A stretch of 64,000 bases of DNA from Hyphomicrobium sp. GTDB lineage: Bacteria > Pseudomonadota > Alphaproteobacteria > Rhizobiales > Hyphomicrobiaceae. The notes beneath the pieces were generated by a model. It made no database searches. It saw nothing but the letters and a program-made list of their open reading frames with translations, and had not been told where the DNA came from. Positions 43,101-50,623 of this stretch are shown piece by piece; position 1 is the stretch's first letter, and the number at the start of each line of letters is the position of its first letter. The stretch lies in NCBI GenBank assembly GCA_022844105.1, contig JALHMJ010000008.1:85151-149150 (forward strand), given 5' to 3'. Position numbers and translations under genes: made by a program.

Positions 43101-44166
43101 GACATTGCTGTTTTGTCTCAGCTTGGCGTTGTCCACGCCCGTGCACGCGCAAGGATTCGCTGGACTTGGCACCAGTGCCGAAGGGTTCACAATGCCAGTA
43201 CCCGGCAGGCGTTTCAGCTTTCCCGCTGATCACGGCGCGCACAACGACTTCCGCATCGAGTGGTGGTATGTCACTGCAAATTTGCAAGCGGTTGACGGAA
43301 CCCGATACGGCATCCAATGGACACTCTTTCGATCAGCGCTGGCAACAGACGGCGCAACAGGTTGGGCAAGCCCGCAGATGTGGATGGGGCATGCGGCAAT
43401 CACGACTTCGGATGGGCACCATGTCGCCGAACGCTTTGCGCGCGGCGGCATTGGTCAGGCGGGCGTCACCGCTGCGCCGTTCGAAGCCTGGATCGATGCG
43501 TGGCGCATGAAAAGCCGCGCTGCTGCAAACGCCGATGCGCTGTCGGCACTCGATCTTAGCGCTGCGGGCGCAGACTTCGCCTTTGATTTAAAGCTCGATT
43601 CAGATCGCCCGCTCGTTGCGCATGGCGACGGCGGGTACTCGCTGAAATCGGAGAAGGGCCAAGCGAGCTACTATTATTCGCAGCCGTTCTATCGTGTGAC
43701 AGGTGAATTAACGCTACCGGGTGGTCCCGTGACGGTCACAGGGCAAGCATGGCTGGATCGCGAGTGGTCCTCGCAGCCACTGGCGGCCGATCAAGTGGGC
43801 TGGGACTGGTTTTCGATGCATTTTGACGGCGGCGAAAAGTTGATGGGGTTTCGCTTGCGCGATGGCGGAGCGGGATTCACCTCGGGGACCTGGATCAGTG
43901 CAGACGGCGTCGCCGAGCCCTTGAAGCGAGGCGCGATCGCGGTGACGCCGCTCAGAAATGCCGTGGTCGCACAGCGCTCGCTACCGATCCGCTGGCGCGT
44001 CGAAGTTCCCGGAAAAGGGGTCGATGTCACAATACAGGCGCTCAACGAGAACGCTTGGATGGCAACAGCATTTCCATATTGGGAGGGCCCGATCTCTTTC
44101 GACGGAACGAAACCCGGTCGCGGGTATCTCGAAATGACAGGCTATATGCCGACCGCTGATCGCTGA
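43090..44166 (+). CDS. AttH/CrtC-like lipocalin-domain secreted protein
   Basis: A 358-residue exported protein with a clear signal peptide (MSVKTLLFCLSLALSTPVHA). The mature part has the AttH motifs FPADHGAHNDFRIEWWYVTA, GYSLKSEKGQASYYYSQPFY and GQAWLDREWSSQPL. Related domains are found in CrtC hydroxyneurosporene synthases and secreted hydrolase-like proteins. Its coupling to an ABC exporter suggests action on a lipid or other hydrophobic substrate, not established. Confidence 0.85.
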   Translation: MSVKTLLFCLSLALSTPVHAQGFAGLGTSAEGFTMPVPGRRFSFPADHGAHNDFRIEWWYVTANLQAVDGTRYGIQWTLFRSALATDGATGWASPQMWMGHAAITTSDGHHVAERFARGGIGQAGVTAAPFEAWIDAWRMKSRAAANADALSALDLSAAGADFAFDLKLDSDRPLVAHGDGGYSLKSEKGQASYYYSQPFYRVTGELTLPGGPVTVTGQAWLDREWSSQPLAADQVGWDWFSMHFDGGEKLMGFRLRDGGAGFTSGTWISADGVAEPLKRGAIAVTPLRNAVVAQRSLPIRWRVEVPGKGVDVTIQALNENAWMATAFPYWEGPISFDGTKPGRGYLEMTGYMPTADR

Positions 44167-44281
44167 TCGAAGCCTCTCTGGCAGCCGTGACCGTCGGTAA
44201 CTCAAGCTGGCAAGGTTCTCGTTAGCCTCATATCAGGCGGCTGTCGTTTGGGCGGGGCGGCACATGGCGCGTGTGAACGGA

Positions 44282-45022
44282 TCAGCCGATACGCTGCGGC
44301 CGATACAGGCCAGCAAGCCGCGCGGGCGACACACCAAGCCAGAAGGCGATGACGATCAGCGCGTTCAGAAGCTGTTGACAGACGACGCCGTGCCGGCGAA
44401 AGCGCCTCGCAGAGGTGGTGACGGCCATCCGCAGTTTGACGAAGCGGCCCGCGGCGCGGAGCCGGCGGCGCAACTCGACATCCTCGAGAATCGGCCAGTG
44501 TGGCAGGCCGCCAGCGTCGACCAGCGACTGACGGCGGCAGAAGATGGCCTGGTCGCCGAACGTGGTCACCGCGCTATCGAAACGCGTCCACCAAGCATAG
44601 AATCGGAGCCAGAACCGCGGATCATCGAAGTGCAGACGAAAGGCGCCGCCAATGACACGAGGATCGGCCATTGCCGCTGAGAGCGCGTCGCGCGCGCCGG
44701 CCGGCAGGACGGTGTCGGCATGAAGGAAGACAATGAGTTCGGTGCGGGCGGCACGAAGGCCGTCATCGAGCTGAGTGCCACGGCCAATGGCGGAGTGGAT
44801 TAGGCGCACACCAGGGACGGCCGCGACGAGGGCGCACGTTGCATCGGTGCTGCCGCCGTCGACAACGATCAATTCGTCGAAACCGTGGGCGGTGGGAGCC
44901 GCTAGGAGGTCGCCGATCGTATGGGCCTCGTTGAGCGTGGGAATAACGAGCGCGCAGGTCAGCGGGCGCGTGACGAAGGCACTCTCCGCCCCGAGTTCGC
45001 TCGCTCTGCGCCGGGGTGTCAT
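44282..45022 (-). CDS. Family 2 glycosyltransferase (TIGR04283-like)
   Basis: About 246 residues from ATG 45022 (MTPRRRASEL); an upstream start near 45052 is possible. The GT2 core is clear: CALVIPTLNEAHTIGDLLAA, ELIVVDGGSTDAT, a D-A-D-like LIVFLHADTVLP, then WPILEDVELRRRLRAAGR, which carries the ED catalytic pair. A C-terminal hydrophobic segment (LLNALIVIAFWLGV) may attach it to the membrane. Acceptor unknown; it stands alone on this strand. Confidence 0.85.
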   Translation of the reverse strand: MTPRRRASELGAESAFVTRPLTCALVIPTLNEAHTIGDLLAAPTAHGFDELIVVDGGSTDATCALVAAVPGVRLIHSAIGRGTQLDDGLRAARTELIVFLHADTVLPAGARDALSAAMADPRVIGGAFRLHFDDPRFWLRFYAWWTRFDSAVTTFGDQAIFCRRQSLVDAGGLPHWPILEDVELRRRLRAAGRFVKLRMAVTTSARRFRRHGVVCQQLLNALIVIAFWLGVSPARLAGLYRPQRIG

Positions 45023-45291
45023 GTGGAATTTGGCTCCAATGGACGACGCCATGGGCGAACACGGTGGACCTATCGAAACATGCCGATTTGCGCCTTGCTT
45101 CGACAGAGACGCATCGCTCTCGACGTGGCGGCGGATTGATCCGTCCGCGTCTCGGATCAACACACCACTGCTGACCTCCTGAAGCGCGTTTGGCGGGCGC
45201 ATCGCAGTGGCCCATGAGCCTCACGGTGGTGGACTGTGCTGATCGTCGGCACAGGCCACCTGCAGTCTCTTCGCAGCTCATCCACTGCAGA

Positions 45292-45684
45292 TTAGATCTT
45301 CTTGCCGTCGGGACCGTACTGTTTCAGGTAGGCGGCCAGGTCGTCGATATCTTTCGCGTCCTTCAGCCCGGCGAATGCCATTTTGTTGCCGGGCATAAAA
45401 CCTTTCGGATCGGCGATATATTTCTTGAAGGCATCCTCGGTCCAAGTCACGCCCGAGTTCTTGTTGGCTGCAGAATAGTTGTAACCTTCTATTGAACCAG
45501 CCAGCCGACCGATCAGGCCATTCAGATGGGGCGCCACTCCCGACTTCGCCCCTTCGCCAATCTGATGACAGGCGCGGCACTTCTTGAACACATTTTCACC
45601 GGCAGCGGGATCTTGCGCAAAGGCAGAACCTGCAAATCCCACCGACACCGCGATGGCGAGTGCGATTGCAACGAAGTTTTTCAT
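45292..45684 (-). CDS. Class I cytochrome c (cytochrome c2/c550-like)
   Basis: A 130-residue periplasmic electron carrier. The signal peptide MKNFVAIALAIAVSVGFAG ends AFAQ; the heme motif is CRACHQ and the axial Met lies in GFMPGNKMAF. The spacing and the tail LAAYLKQYG match monoheme cytochromes of the c2 type. ATG 45684 follows AGGAGTTG, so the long upstream extension is not used. Confidence 0.93.
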   Translation of the reverse strand: MKNFVAIALAIAVSVGFAGSAFAQDPAAGENVFKKCRACHQIGEGAKSGVAPHLNGLIGRLAGSIEGYNYSAANKNSGVTWTEDAFKKYIADPKGFMPGNKMAFAGLKDAKDIDDLAAYLKQYGPDGKKI

Positions 45685-46497
45685 AGCTTCAACTCCTAAG
45701 GGTCGGCACATTCCAAATTGGCCATTGTTCGAGGCCAGACCGCGCGGTCGTCGGATCTTGGGCCAGTGCATCAGTCCGAAGCCGCAAGGCTGTTGTCGGT
45801 GCTGAAGCTTAGCGATGAGAGACATCGGGTACCTTGACGGGAAGCCGTCGAATGGCCGCGCTTAGCCTTCTGCAATTCTTGATACCAGAAGATGAAGGAA
45901 GGCGTCGAGGACTCTCGTTGAATCTACGAAGAGCACCGACCATTTCGATGAAGGGACAATGACGATCTGCGCAGGTAGCAATCAGCCAAACGCGCTTTCC
46001 GTGGTCCGCGCGGCGCAGCTTGGCATTCGCACGCGTCGAATGGATGAGCCCGTGCTGATCACAGAGGTGCTCTTCGATGTATCAGTCTGGAAACGGTCAA
46101 GCGCGGCCGTCATGGAAGTTCTTGGCTGCAGCGCTTCGCTCGCTCTGCGATCTGCCTTGAACAGTCATGCTGAAGATGTTGACTTGCATCGCAGTGACCG
46201 GAAGCATGGCGTCCCATGGCTGTTGCGCTGGGTTGTTCCGGTGTGGTGATGGTGCTGGCGTGGGTGACGCCGCAGGACACCATTGGGTCGTTGACCTGTC
46301 GCGTGGCCGCATCTGCTTTGCTGGGTCGGATTAGAAGCCGCAGTTCAAGGTTCTATTCGTACGCCATCGGCATGCGCTGGCCGGCCTCTCAACGCAGGTG
46401 TACGGTCTTATGCGCACTCTCAAGACGGGTTCCAATACAATTGCACAACCGTGTTCGGTGCCCTACGTCGCCTGACGCAAGCCAAGGACTCGAGCCG
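45685..46497. other. Gap without a supported gene
   Basis: About 800 bases separate the cytochrome c gene from the methyltransferase gene. A 96-codon plus-strand frame (45959-46249) and a 5' extension of the methyltransferase frame are open, but neither looks like a coherent protein. The stretch probably holds both promoters and decayed sequence from the rearranged neighbourhood. Confidence 0.5.
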
Positions 46498-47208
46498 ATG
46501 CGCAATGACCTGACGATTTATGACCGGGCGGCTGACCAGTGGTGGTCGGATGAGGTACGCTGGGTGCGCACGCTCAAGAATCTCGTGCCGGGTCGGCTGA
46601 AATGGTTCGACCGACATATCGACTGGTCGGGTAAGGACGTGCTCGATCTGGGATGCGGCGGGGGCTTCATGGCCGAGGCGCTGGCGATGAGGCGGGCGCG
46701 CGTCACGGGGATCGACCCCGCTTCCGGCGCGGTGGAGGCCGCCCGGCGCCATTCTGGTGCCGTGGGCCTGGCCATCCAGTATGACGTGGGCGAGGGCGAG
46801 GACCTGCCCTACGCCGACGCTGGGTTCGATGCTGCGGTCTGTGTCGATGTGCTGGAGCATGTATCCGATCTGAACCGTGTGCTTGCCGAGGTCACGCGCG
46901 TTTTGCGACCGGGCGGGTTATTCTTTTTCGACACGATCAACCGGACCCTGATCGCACGCCTTGCGACGATCACTCTCGCCGAGGACGTGCTGCGTCTGTT
47001 GCCGCGCGGCACGCATGATCCGGCACTCTTCATCAAACCGCGCGAATTACACGTCGCGATGCAGGGCGCGGGTCTGGTGCCCGGCCCTATGACCGGACTT
47101 GGCCCGCGCGGAGTGAATGGGCGATTTGATCTGACGTTCGGGCCGCTACCACTGACCACGATCCTCTACATGGGTATCGCGCGTAAACCAGGAGAACATG
47201 TATGCTGA
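46498..47208 (+). CDS. Class I SAM methyltransferase, UbiG-like
   Basis: A 236-residue methyltransferase. It starts MRNDLTIYDRAADQWWSD, like UbiG, and has the SAM loop DVLDLGCGGGFMAEALA, then GIDPASGAVEAARRH, EDLPYADAGFDAAVCVDVLE and a C-terminal GIARKPG. UbiG performs both O-methylations in ubiquinone synthesis, but close paralogues exist in other pathways. The codon use is more GC-rich than the flagellar genes, and the gene overlaps the following membrane-protein gene by seven bases. Confidence 0.82.
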   Translation: MRNDLTIYDRAADQWWSDEVRWVRTLKNLVPGRLKWFDRHIDWSGKDVLDLGCGGGFMAEALAMRRARVTGIDPASGAVEAARRHSGAVGLAIQYDVGEGEDLPYADAGFDAAVCVDVLEHVSDLNRVLAEVTRVLRPGGLFFFDTINRTLIARLATITLAEDVLRLLPRGTHDPALFIKPRELHVAMQGAGLVPGPMTGLGPRGVNGRFDLTFGPLPLTTILYMGIARKPGEHVC

Positions 47209-47606
47209 CTGCAGCGCTTCTGACCACGGCGCTCCTGTTCGGAGGCATAGTGCTTTACTCGTTTGGCTTTGCGGCCTTCCTGTTCACCGCACTGCCACCG
47301 GATCTGGCCGGGCCAACAATCCGCCGCGCGTTTCCTCTGTTCTATCTGTTCGTCATGGGCACCGCGGCGGCGGCGGCGGCGCTCGCCTGGCCGTACGATC
47401 CACTGGCGGCAGGACTTCTGGCAGCCATTGCGGTGACCACACTGCCAACCCGGCAGGTCCTGATGCCTGCGATCAATCGCGCCACCGACATAGGGGCAAA
47501 GACGCGGTTCAAGGTGCTGCACGGGCTGTCGGTTGGGATCACGCTGGTCCACATCGTGCTTGCTGGCTTTGTGTTGGCCCGCCTTGCCGGAGGACCTGCC
47601 GCATGA
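47202..47606 (+). CDS. DUF4149-type four-helix membrane protein
   Basis: A 134-residue integral membrane protein with four hydrophobic segments (LLTTALLFGGIVLYSFGFAA, then LFYLFVMGTAAAAAAL, LAAGLLAAIAVTTL and LSVGITLVHIVLAGFVLA). A conserved polar stretch LPTRQVLMPAINRATD precedes the last helix, as in DUF4149 proteins. It overlaps the methyltransferase gene, and its stop overlaps the ATG of a truncated reading frame. Function unknown. Confidence 0.75.
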   Translation: MLTAALLTTALLFGGIVLYSFGFAAFLFTALPPDLAGPTIRRAFPLFYLFVMGTAAAAAALAWPYDPLAAGLLAAIAVTTLPTRQVLMPAINRATDIGAKTRFKVLHGLSVGITLVHIVLAGFVLARLAGGPAA

Positions 47607-47618
47607 TCGACCTGCCGC
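47593..47618. repeat. Short direct repeat
   Basis: GACCTGCCGC occurs twice (47593-47602 and 47609-47618) with six bases between, spanning the end of the DUF4149 gene and the start of the broken frame after it. It may be chance or a slippage/recombination footprint. Confidence 0.4.
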
Positions 47619-47680
47619 GTGTGACCGTTCAACGATGTGACGTGATGCTTCCGTCATGTGAAGCAAACCCGTCGCAGTAA
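47603..47680 (+). pseudogene. Truncated 5' end of a former gene
   Basis: ATG 47603 overlaps the DUF4149 stop (ATGA), the usual sign of a third operon member, but the frame MIDLPRVTVQRCDVMLPSCE ends after 25 residues. It probably was the start of a longer gene lost by rearrangement; the family cannot be named. Confidence 0.35.
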
Positions 47681-47698
47681 CAGCCGAAGTCGCGCTTG

Positions 47699-48058
47699 AT
47701 GGATGCGCTGGTTTTTGCGCACGTCGTCCCCTCAATGGGGATCGGAGAATCGACCACGGCCTGTCGCAGTACGATCGCGTTGCGGAACCTCAGGATCGAG
47801 ACGCAGATCGGAACATACCGTCCAGGCGATGTCGTCCCGCAGGCGCATGTCCTTGACCTGACCCTTGCCATCGATCCAGATTTTGTCCTGATCGAAGACG
47901 ATTCCATGGCCCACATCTTCGATTACGAACCTCTTATTTTAGAGATCGACCGGTTGGCTCGCGACTGTCATTACGCGACCCAGGACCCGCAGCACGCCGG
48001 CCGATCCCGACCAAGTTCGGAGTTAATCTCGCTCAAGGTCTGCGTGTTTACGTCGTGA
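47699..48058 (+). CDS. Dihydroneopterin aldolase-like protein (FolB type), 3' end doubtful
   Basis: The 119-residue frame contains a clear FolB-like core: IALRNLRIETQIGTYRPGDV, then HVLDLTLAIDPDFVLIEDDS and MAHIFDYEPLILEIDRLARD. FolB cleaves 7,8-dihydroneopterin in folate synthesis; FolB2/FolX-like forms act in monapterin pathways. After HYATQ the sequence departs from the family (expected a helix and a further strand), so the C-terminus appears frameshifted or replaced. The start (ATG 47699 or TTG 47696) lacks a good ribosome-binding site. Confidence 0.6.
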   Translation: MDALVFAHVVPSMGIGESTTACRSTIALRNLRIETQIGTYRPGDVVPQAHVLDLTLAIDPDFVLIEDDSMAHIFDYEPLILEIDRLARDCHYATQDPQHAGRSRPSSELISLKVCVFTS

Positions 48059-48316
48059 GATTTAGCGTTCAGAGCAGATGCCTTGCTGTCAGAAATATTG
48101 CCGCTTATCACGCCTTTCGAGCCCAGCCATCAAAGGCGACGATAAATATTTTTTATTTATTTCATCGTCCCTGGAATCGCATTGAGCAGGTCTAACATCG
48201 ACTACTACCCGTTCGATCTCCTGCTGACGTCCGCAAACTGTCTTCTGCGACACACGTGGGGCAGTAACGTCAACCGGACGTTTTCGTTTTGGTCTGCACA
48301 AAGGGAACCGACAGCC

Positions 48317-48379
48317 ATGGAGCGATGTGTTGCAATGACTGCCGCTATCGTGGCGTTGTTTGCCTCAACCGGAGCTTAG
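48317..48379 (+). pseudogene. Orphaned signal peptide of the fasciclin gene
   Basis: ATG 48317, with AAGGGA about ten bases upstream, encodes MERCVAMTAAIVALFASTGA and then TAG. The next codons in the same frame (Phe, Val, Met) run straight into the fasciclin domain at 48386. This is the expected export signal of that protein, separated by a single in-frame stop. Confidence 0.65.
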
Positions 48380-48385
48380 TTTGTA

Positions 48386-48802
48386 ATGAAAGATTTGATT
48401 GATACAGCGGTCGGAGCGGGCGGGTTCAGTACACTCGTTGCTGCCGTCACAGCGGCCGGCCTCGTCGATACGCTTAAGGGCGCTGGTCCTTTCACGGTCT
48501 TCGCGCCGACCGATGAGGCTTTTGCAAAACTCCCGGCAGGTGCAGTGGAAGATCTGCTCAAGCCGGAGAACAAGTCGAAGCTCGTCGGCATTCTCACCTA
48601 CCATGTTTTGCCGTCGAAAGTGATGGCCGCTGATATTGCCGGCAAAACCATGAAGGCAAAATCTGTTCAGGGTGCCGAGATTTCGATCGACGCAACCAAA
48701 GACGTCATGATCGATAAGGCTAAAGTCGTTAAGGCCGACATCGAAACGTCAAATGGCGTCATCCACGTCATTGACGCGGTGATTATGCCGCCAGCAAACT
48801 AA
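48386..48802 (+). CDS. Fasciclin (FAS1)-domain protein
   Basis: A single FAS1 domain of 138 residues: [40 protein letters not shown] (FAS1 H1 box), [10 protein letters not shown] and [12 protein letters not shown] (H2 region). Bacterial homologues are small secreted or lipid-anchored adhesion-type proteins. ATG 48386 has no good ribosome-binding site; the natural start is probably 48317 in the same frame, broken by TAG 48377. As it stands the protein would be cytoplasmic or unexpressed. Confidence 0.8.
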   Translation: MKDLIDTAVGAGGFSTLVAAVTAAGLVDTLKGAGPFTVFAPTDEAFAKLPAGAVEDLLKPENKSKLVGILTYHVLPSKVMAADIAGKTMKAKSVQGAEISIDATKDVMIDKAKVVKADIETSNGVIHVIDAVIMPPAN

Positions 48803-48837
48803 CTCAAATTAGCTTAGATACTCGATCAAGAGTGCCA

Positions 48838-48863
48838 GGGCGGCCGGTTTGCATCGGCCGCCC
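48838..48863. terminator. Strong GC hairpin after fasciclin gene
   Basis: GGGCGGCCG and CGGCCGCCC form a perfect 9-base stem around an 8-base loop, 36 bases after the fasciclin stop. There is no T-run after it, so it may act as a Rho-dependent or mRNA-stabilising structure rather than a classical terminator. Confidence 0.5.
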
Positions 48864-48932
48864 GACGTGATCGCGATGTGTGATTACGCGTTAGACCTTA
48901 GAAGCGGCGCTCAGTTCGGGTTCGGGATACAC

Positions 48933-49988
48933 ATGCAATCAATCGCCCGCATTATCTCCCTGGCAACGGCTGTGCCCCCACATGTCTTGTCGCAAGCCGA
49001 GATCGCCGAACGCACTCGGCGGATGTTCGGACTTCGCTTTCCAGAGTTCGAGCGGATCTCGCCGGTATTTGATACGGCCGGGATCGAGACGCGCCACGCG
49101 GTGAGGCCTGGGGTATGGTACGAGACTGAGCACAACTGGAGCGATCGATCGGCCGTCTATCTCGAGGCAGCCACCGACTTGTTCATCGAGGCAGCGCACA
49201 ACGCCATCGTGGAGGCCGGCATTACGGCCGCTGATATCGATACCGTCGTCACTGTCTCGTCGACGGGGGTTGCCACGCCGAGCATCGAGGCGCGAGCCTT
49301 TGCCAGCCTTGGGCTGTCCCAGGGGGTCTCTCGCGTTCCAGTGTTCGGGCTCGGCTGCGCCGGCGGCGTGACCGGGTTGTCGATCGCCGCACGGCTTGCT
49401 GTCGCGAGGCCCGGCAGCACTGTTCTGCTCGTGGCCGTTGAGCTGTGCACGCTCGCCGTCCGGCTCGATCAGCTAACTAAGGCGAACGTCGTTGCGCTGG
49501 CCCTGTTCGGAGACGGGGCGGCGGCCGCGGTCGTGCGTGCTGAACCCGCCAATGGTCTTGCCACTGTCGTCGACTCCGGCGAGCACACCTGGCCCGACAC
49601 CCTCGACATCATGGGATGGAGCGTCGATCCCACCGGCTTCGGTGTGATCTTCGATCGCTCGATCCCACCGTTCGCGGAGGCGCACCTGCAAGCCGCGGTA
49701 GATCGCATCCTCGCCGGGCAGGGCCAGTCACGCCGCGATATCGGCCGCTTTATATGCCACCCAGGTGGACGCAAGGTGATCGAGGCCGTTGAGTGTGCTC
49801 TTGCACTGCCAACGGGCAGCCTCGATGCGGAGCGCGCCGTGCTCGCTCGCTATGGCAACATGTCGGCTCCAACAGCGCTGTTCGTGCTTAAGACGGTGCT
49901 CGACAGCGGACTTCCACAGCGCGCATTGTTGATGGCGCTGGGTCCAGGCTTCACACTGAGCACTGTGACGCTCGAGGCAGCAGCATGA
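48933..49988 (+). CDS. Type III polyketide synthase (chalcone synthase-like)
   Basis: A 351-residue thiolase-fold enzyme. The catalytic triad is visible: Cys142 in FGLGCAGGVTG, His in RFICHPGGRKVIEAVE, and Asn in YGNMSAPTALFVL. The C-terminal GPGFTLSTVTLEAA fits the G-x-G-P loop. Such enzymes make alkylresorcinols or alkylpyrones from acyl-CoA and malonyl-CoA. It overlaps an ICMT-type methyltransferase gene by ATGA, the srsA-srsB arrangement, suggesting methylated phenolic lipids. ATG 48933 is chosen as the family start. Confidence 0.92.
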   Translation: MQSIARIISLATAVPPHVLSQAEIAERTRRMFGLRFPEFERISPVFDTAGIETRHAVRPGVWYETEHNWSDRSAVYLEAATDLFIEAAHNAIVEAGITAADIDTVVTVSSTGVATPSIEARAFASLGLSQGVSRVPVFGLGCAGGVTGLSIAARLAVARPGSTVLLVAVELCTLAVRLDQLTKANVVALALFGDGAAAAVVRAEPANGLATVVDSGEHTWPDTLDIMGWSVDPTGFGVIFDRSIPPFAEAHLQAAVDRILAGQGQSRRDIGRFICHPGGRKVIEAVECALALPTGSLDAERAVLARYGNMSAPTALFVLKTVLDSGLPQRALLMALGPGFTLSTVTLEAAA

Positions 49989-50524
49989 CGCTCTCAGGCA
50001 CAGGTCTGGATCCACTGTCCGTCGCCGTGCTCGCGCTGGTCACGTTGCTGCGGCTCGGCGAACTCCTATTGGCGCGACGCAACACAGCGGTGCTGATTGC
50101 TCAAGGCGGCGTGGAGCACGGCGCTGCCCACTATCCGCTCATCGTTAGCCTGCACACCGCCTGGCTTGGGGGGCTGTGGCTGCTGGCAAGCGGCACGTCG
50201 CCCTCTTGGGCTTGGCTCGCAGTCTTCCTCGTGCTTCAGGTGCTGAGACTATGGGTCCTGTCAACGCTGGGCCCACGTTGGACAACTCGGATCGTCGTGC
50301 TGCCGGGAGCGCCGCTCGTCACGGGTGGTCCCTATCGCTTTCTGTCGCATCCAAACTACGCCGTGGTGTCCGCCGAGATCCTGGTGCTGCCGGCGGCGTT
50401 CGGCTTGTGGACGTTCGCGCTCGTGTTCTCGCTGCTTAATGCGTCGCTCCTGTTGCATCGGATTCAGGTCGAGGACGATGCGCTGCGCAATTTCGGGACC
50501 GCTTCGCCTCGTGGACCGAGATGA
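49985..50524 (+). CDS. ICMT-family methyltransferase (SrsB-like)
   Basis: A 179-residue integral membrane methyltransferase. Four hydrophobic segments lead to the isoprenylcysteine methyltransferase C-terminal signature GPYRFLSHPNYAVVSAEILV followed by the HRIQVEDDAL helix. In phenolic-lipid clusters such proteins O-methylate alkylresorcinols. Its start overlaps the polyketide synthase stop. The end of the reading frame is followed by what looks like the remnant of a third, oxidative gene. Confidence 0.85.
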   Translation: MTLSGTGLDPLSVAVLALVTLLRLGELLLARRNTAVLIAQGGVEHGAAHYPLIVSLHTAWLGGLWLLASGTSPSWAWLAVFLVLQVLRLWVLSTLGPRWTTRIVVLPGAPLVTGGPYRFLSHPNYAVVSAEILVLPAAFGLWTFALVFSLLNASLLLHRIQVEDDALRNFGTASPRGPR

Positions 50525-50623
50525 TGGCTCCGGCTGTGGACCAGGAACTGCCGGCGCCGAGCACCGTGGCCTGGCGTGGATTTCGTAGTGGGCGGCCGCC
50601 TTGGATCACGTACGATCAGCCTG

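Noticed and set aside
44264..44680. A 138-codon plus-strand frame opposite the GT2 gene
   Set aside because: It lies antisense to a clear glycosyltransferase with conserved motifs and has a low-complexity charged composition.
45959..46249. A 96-codon plus-strand frame in the gap after the cytochrome c gene
   Set aside because: No coherent hydrophobic pattern, no ribosome-binding site and mixed composition; treated as non-coding.
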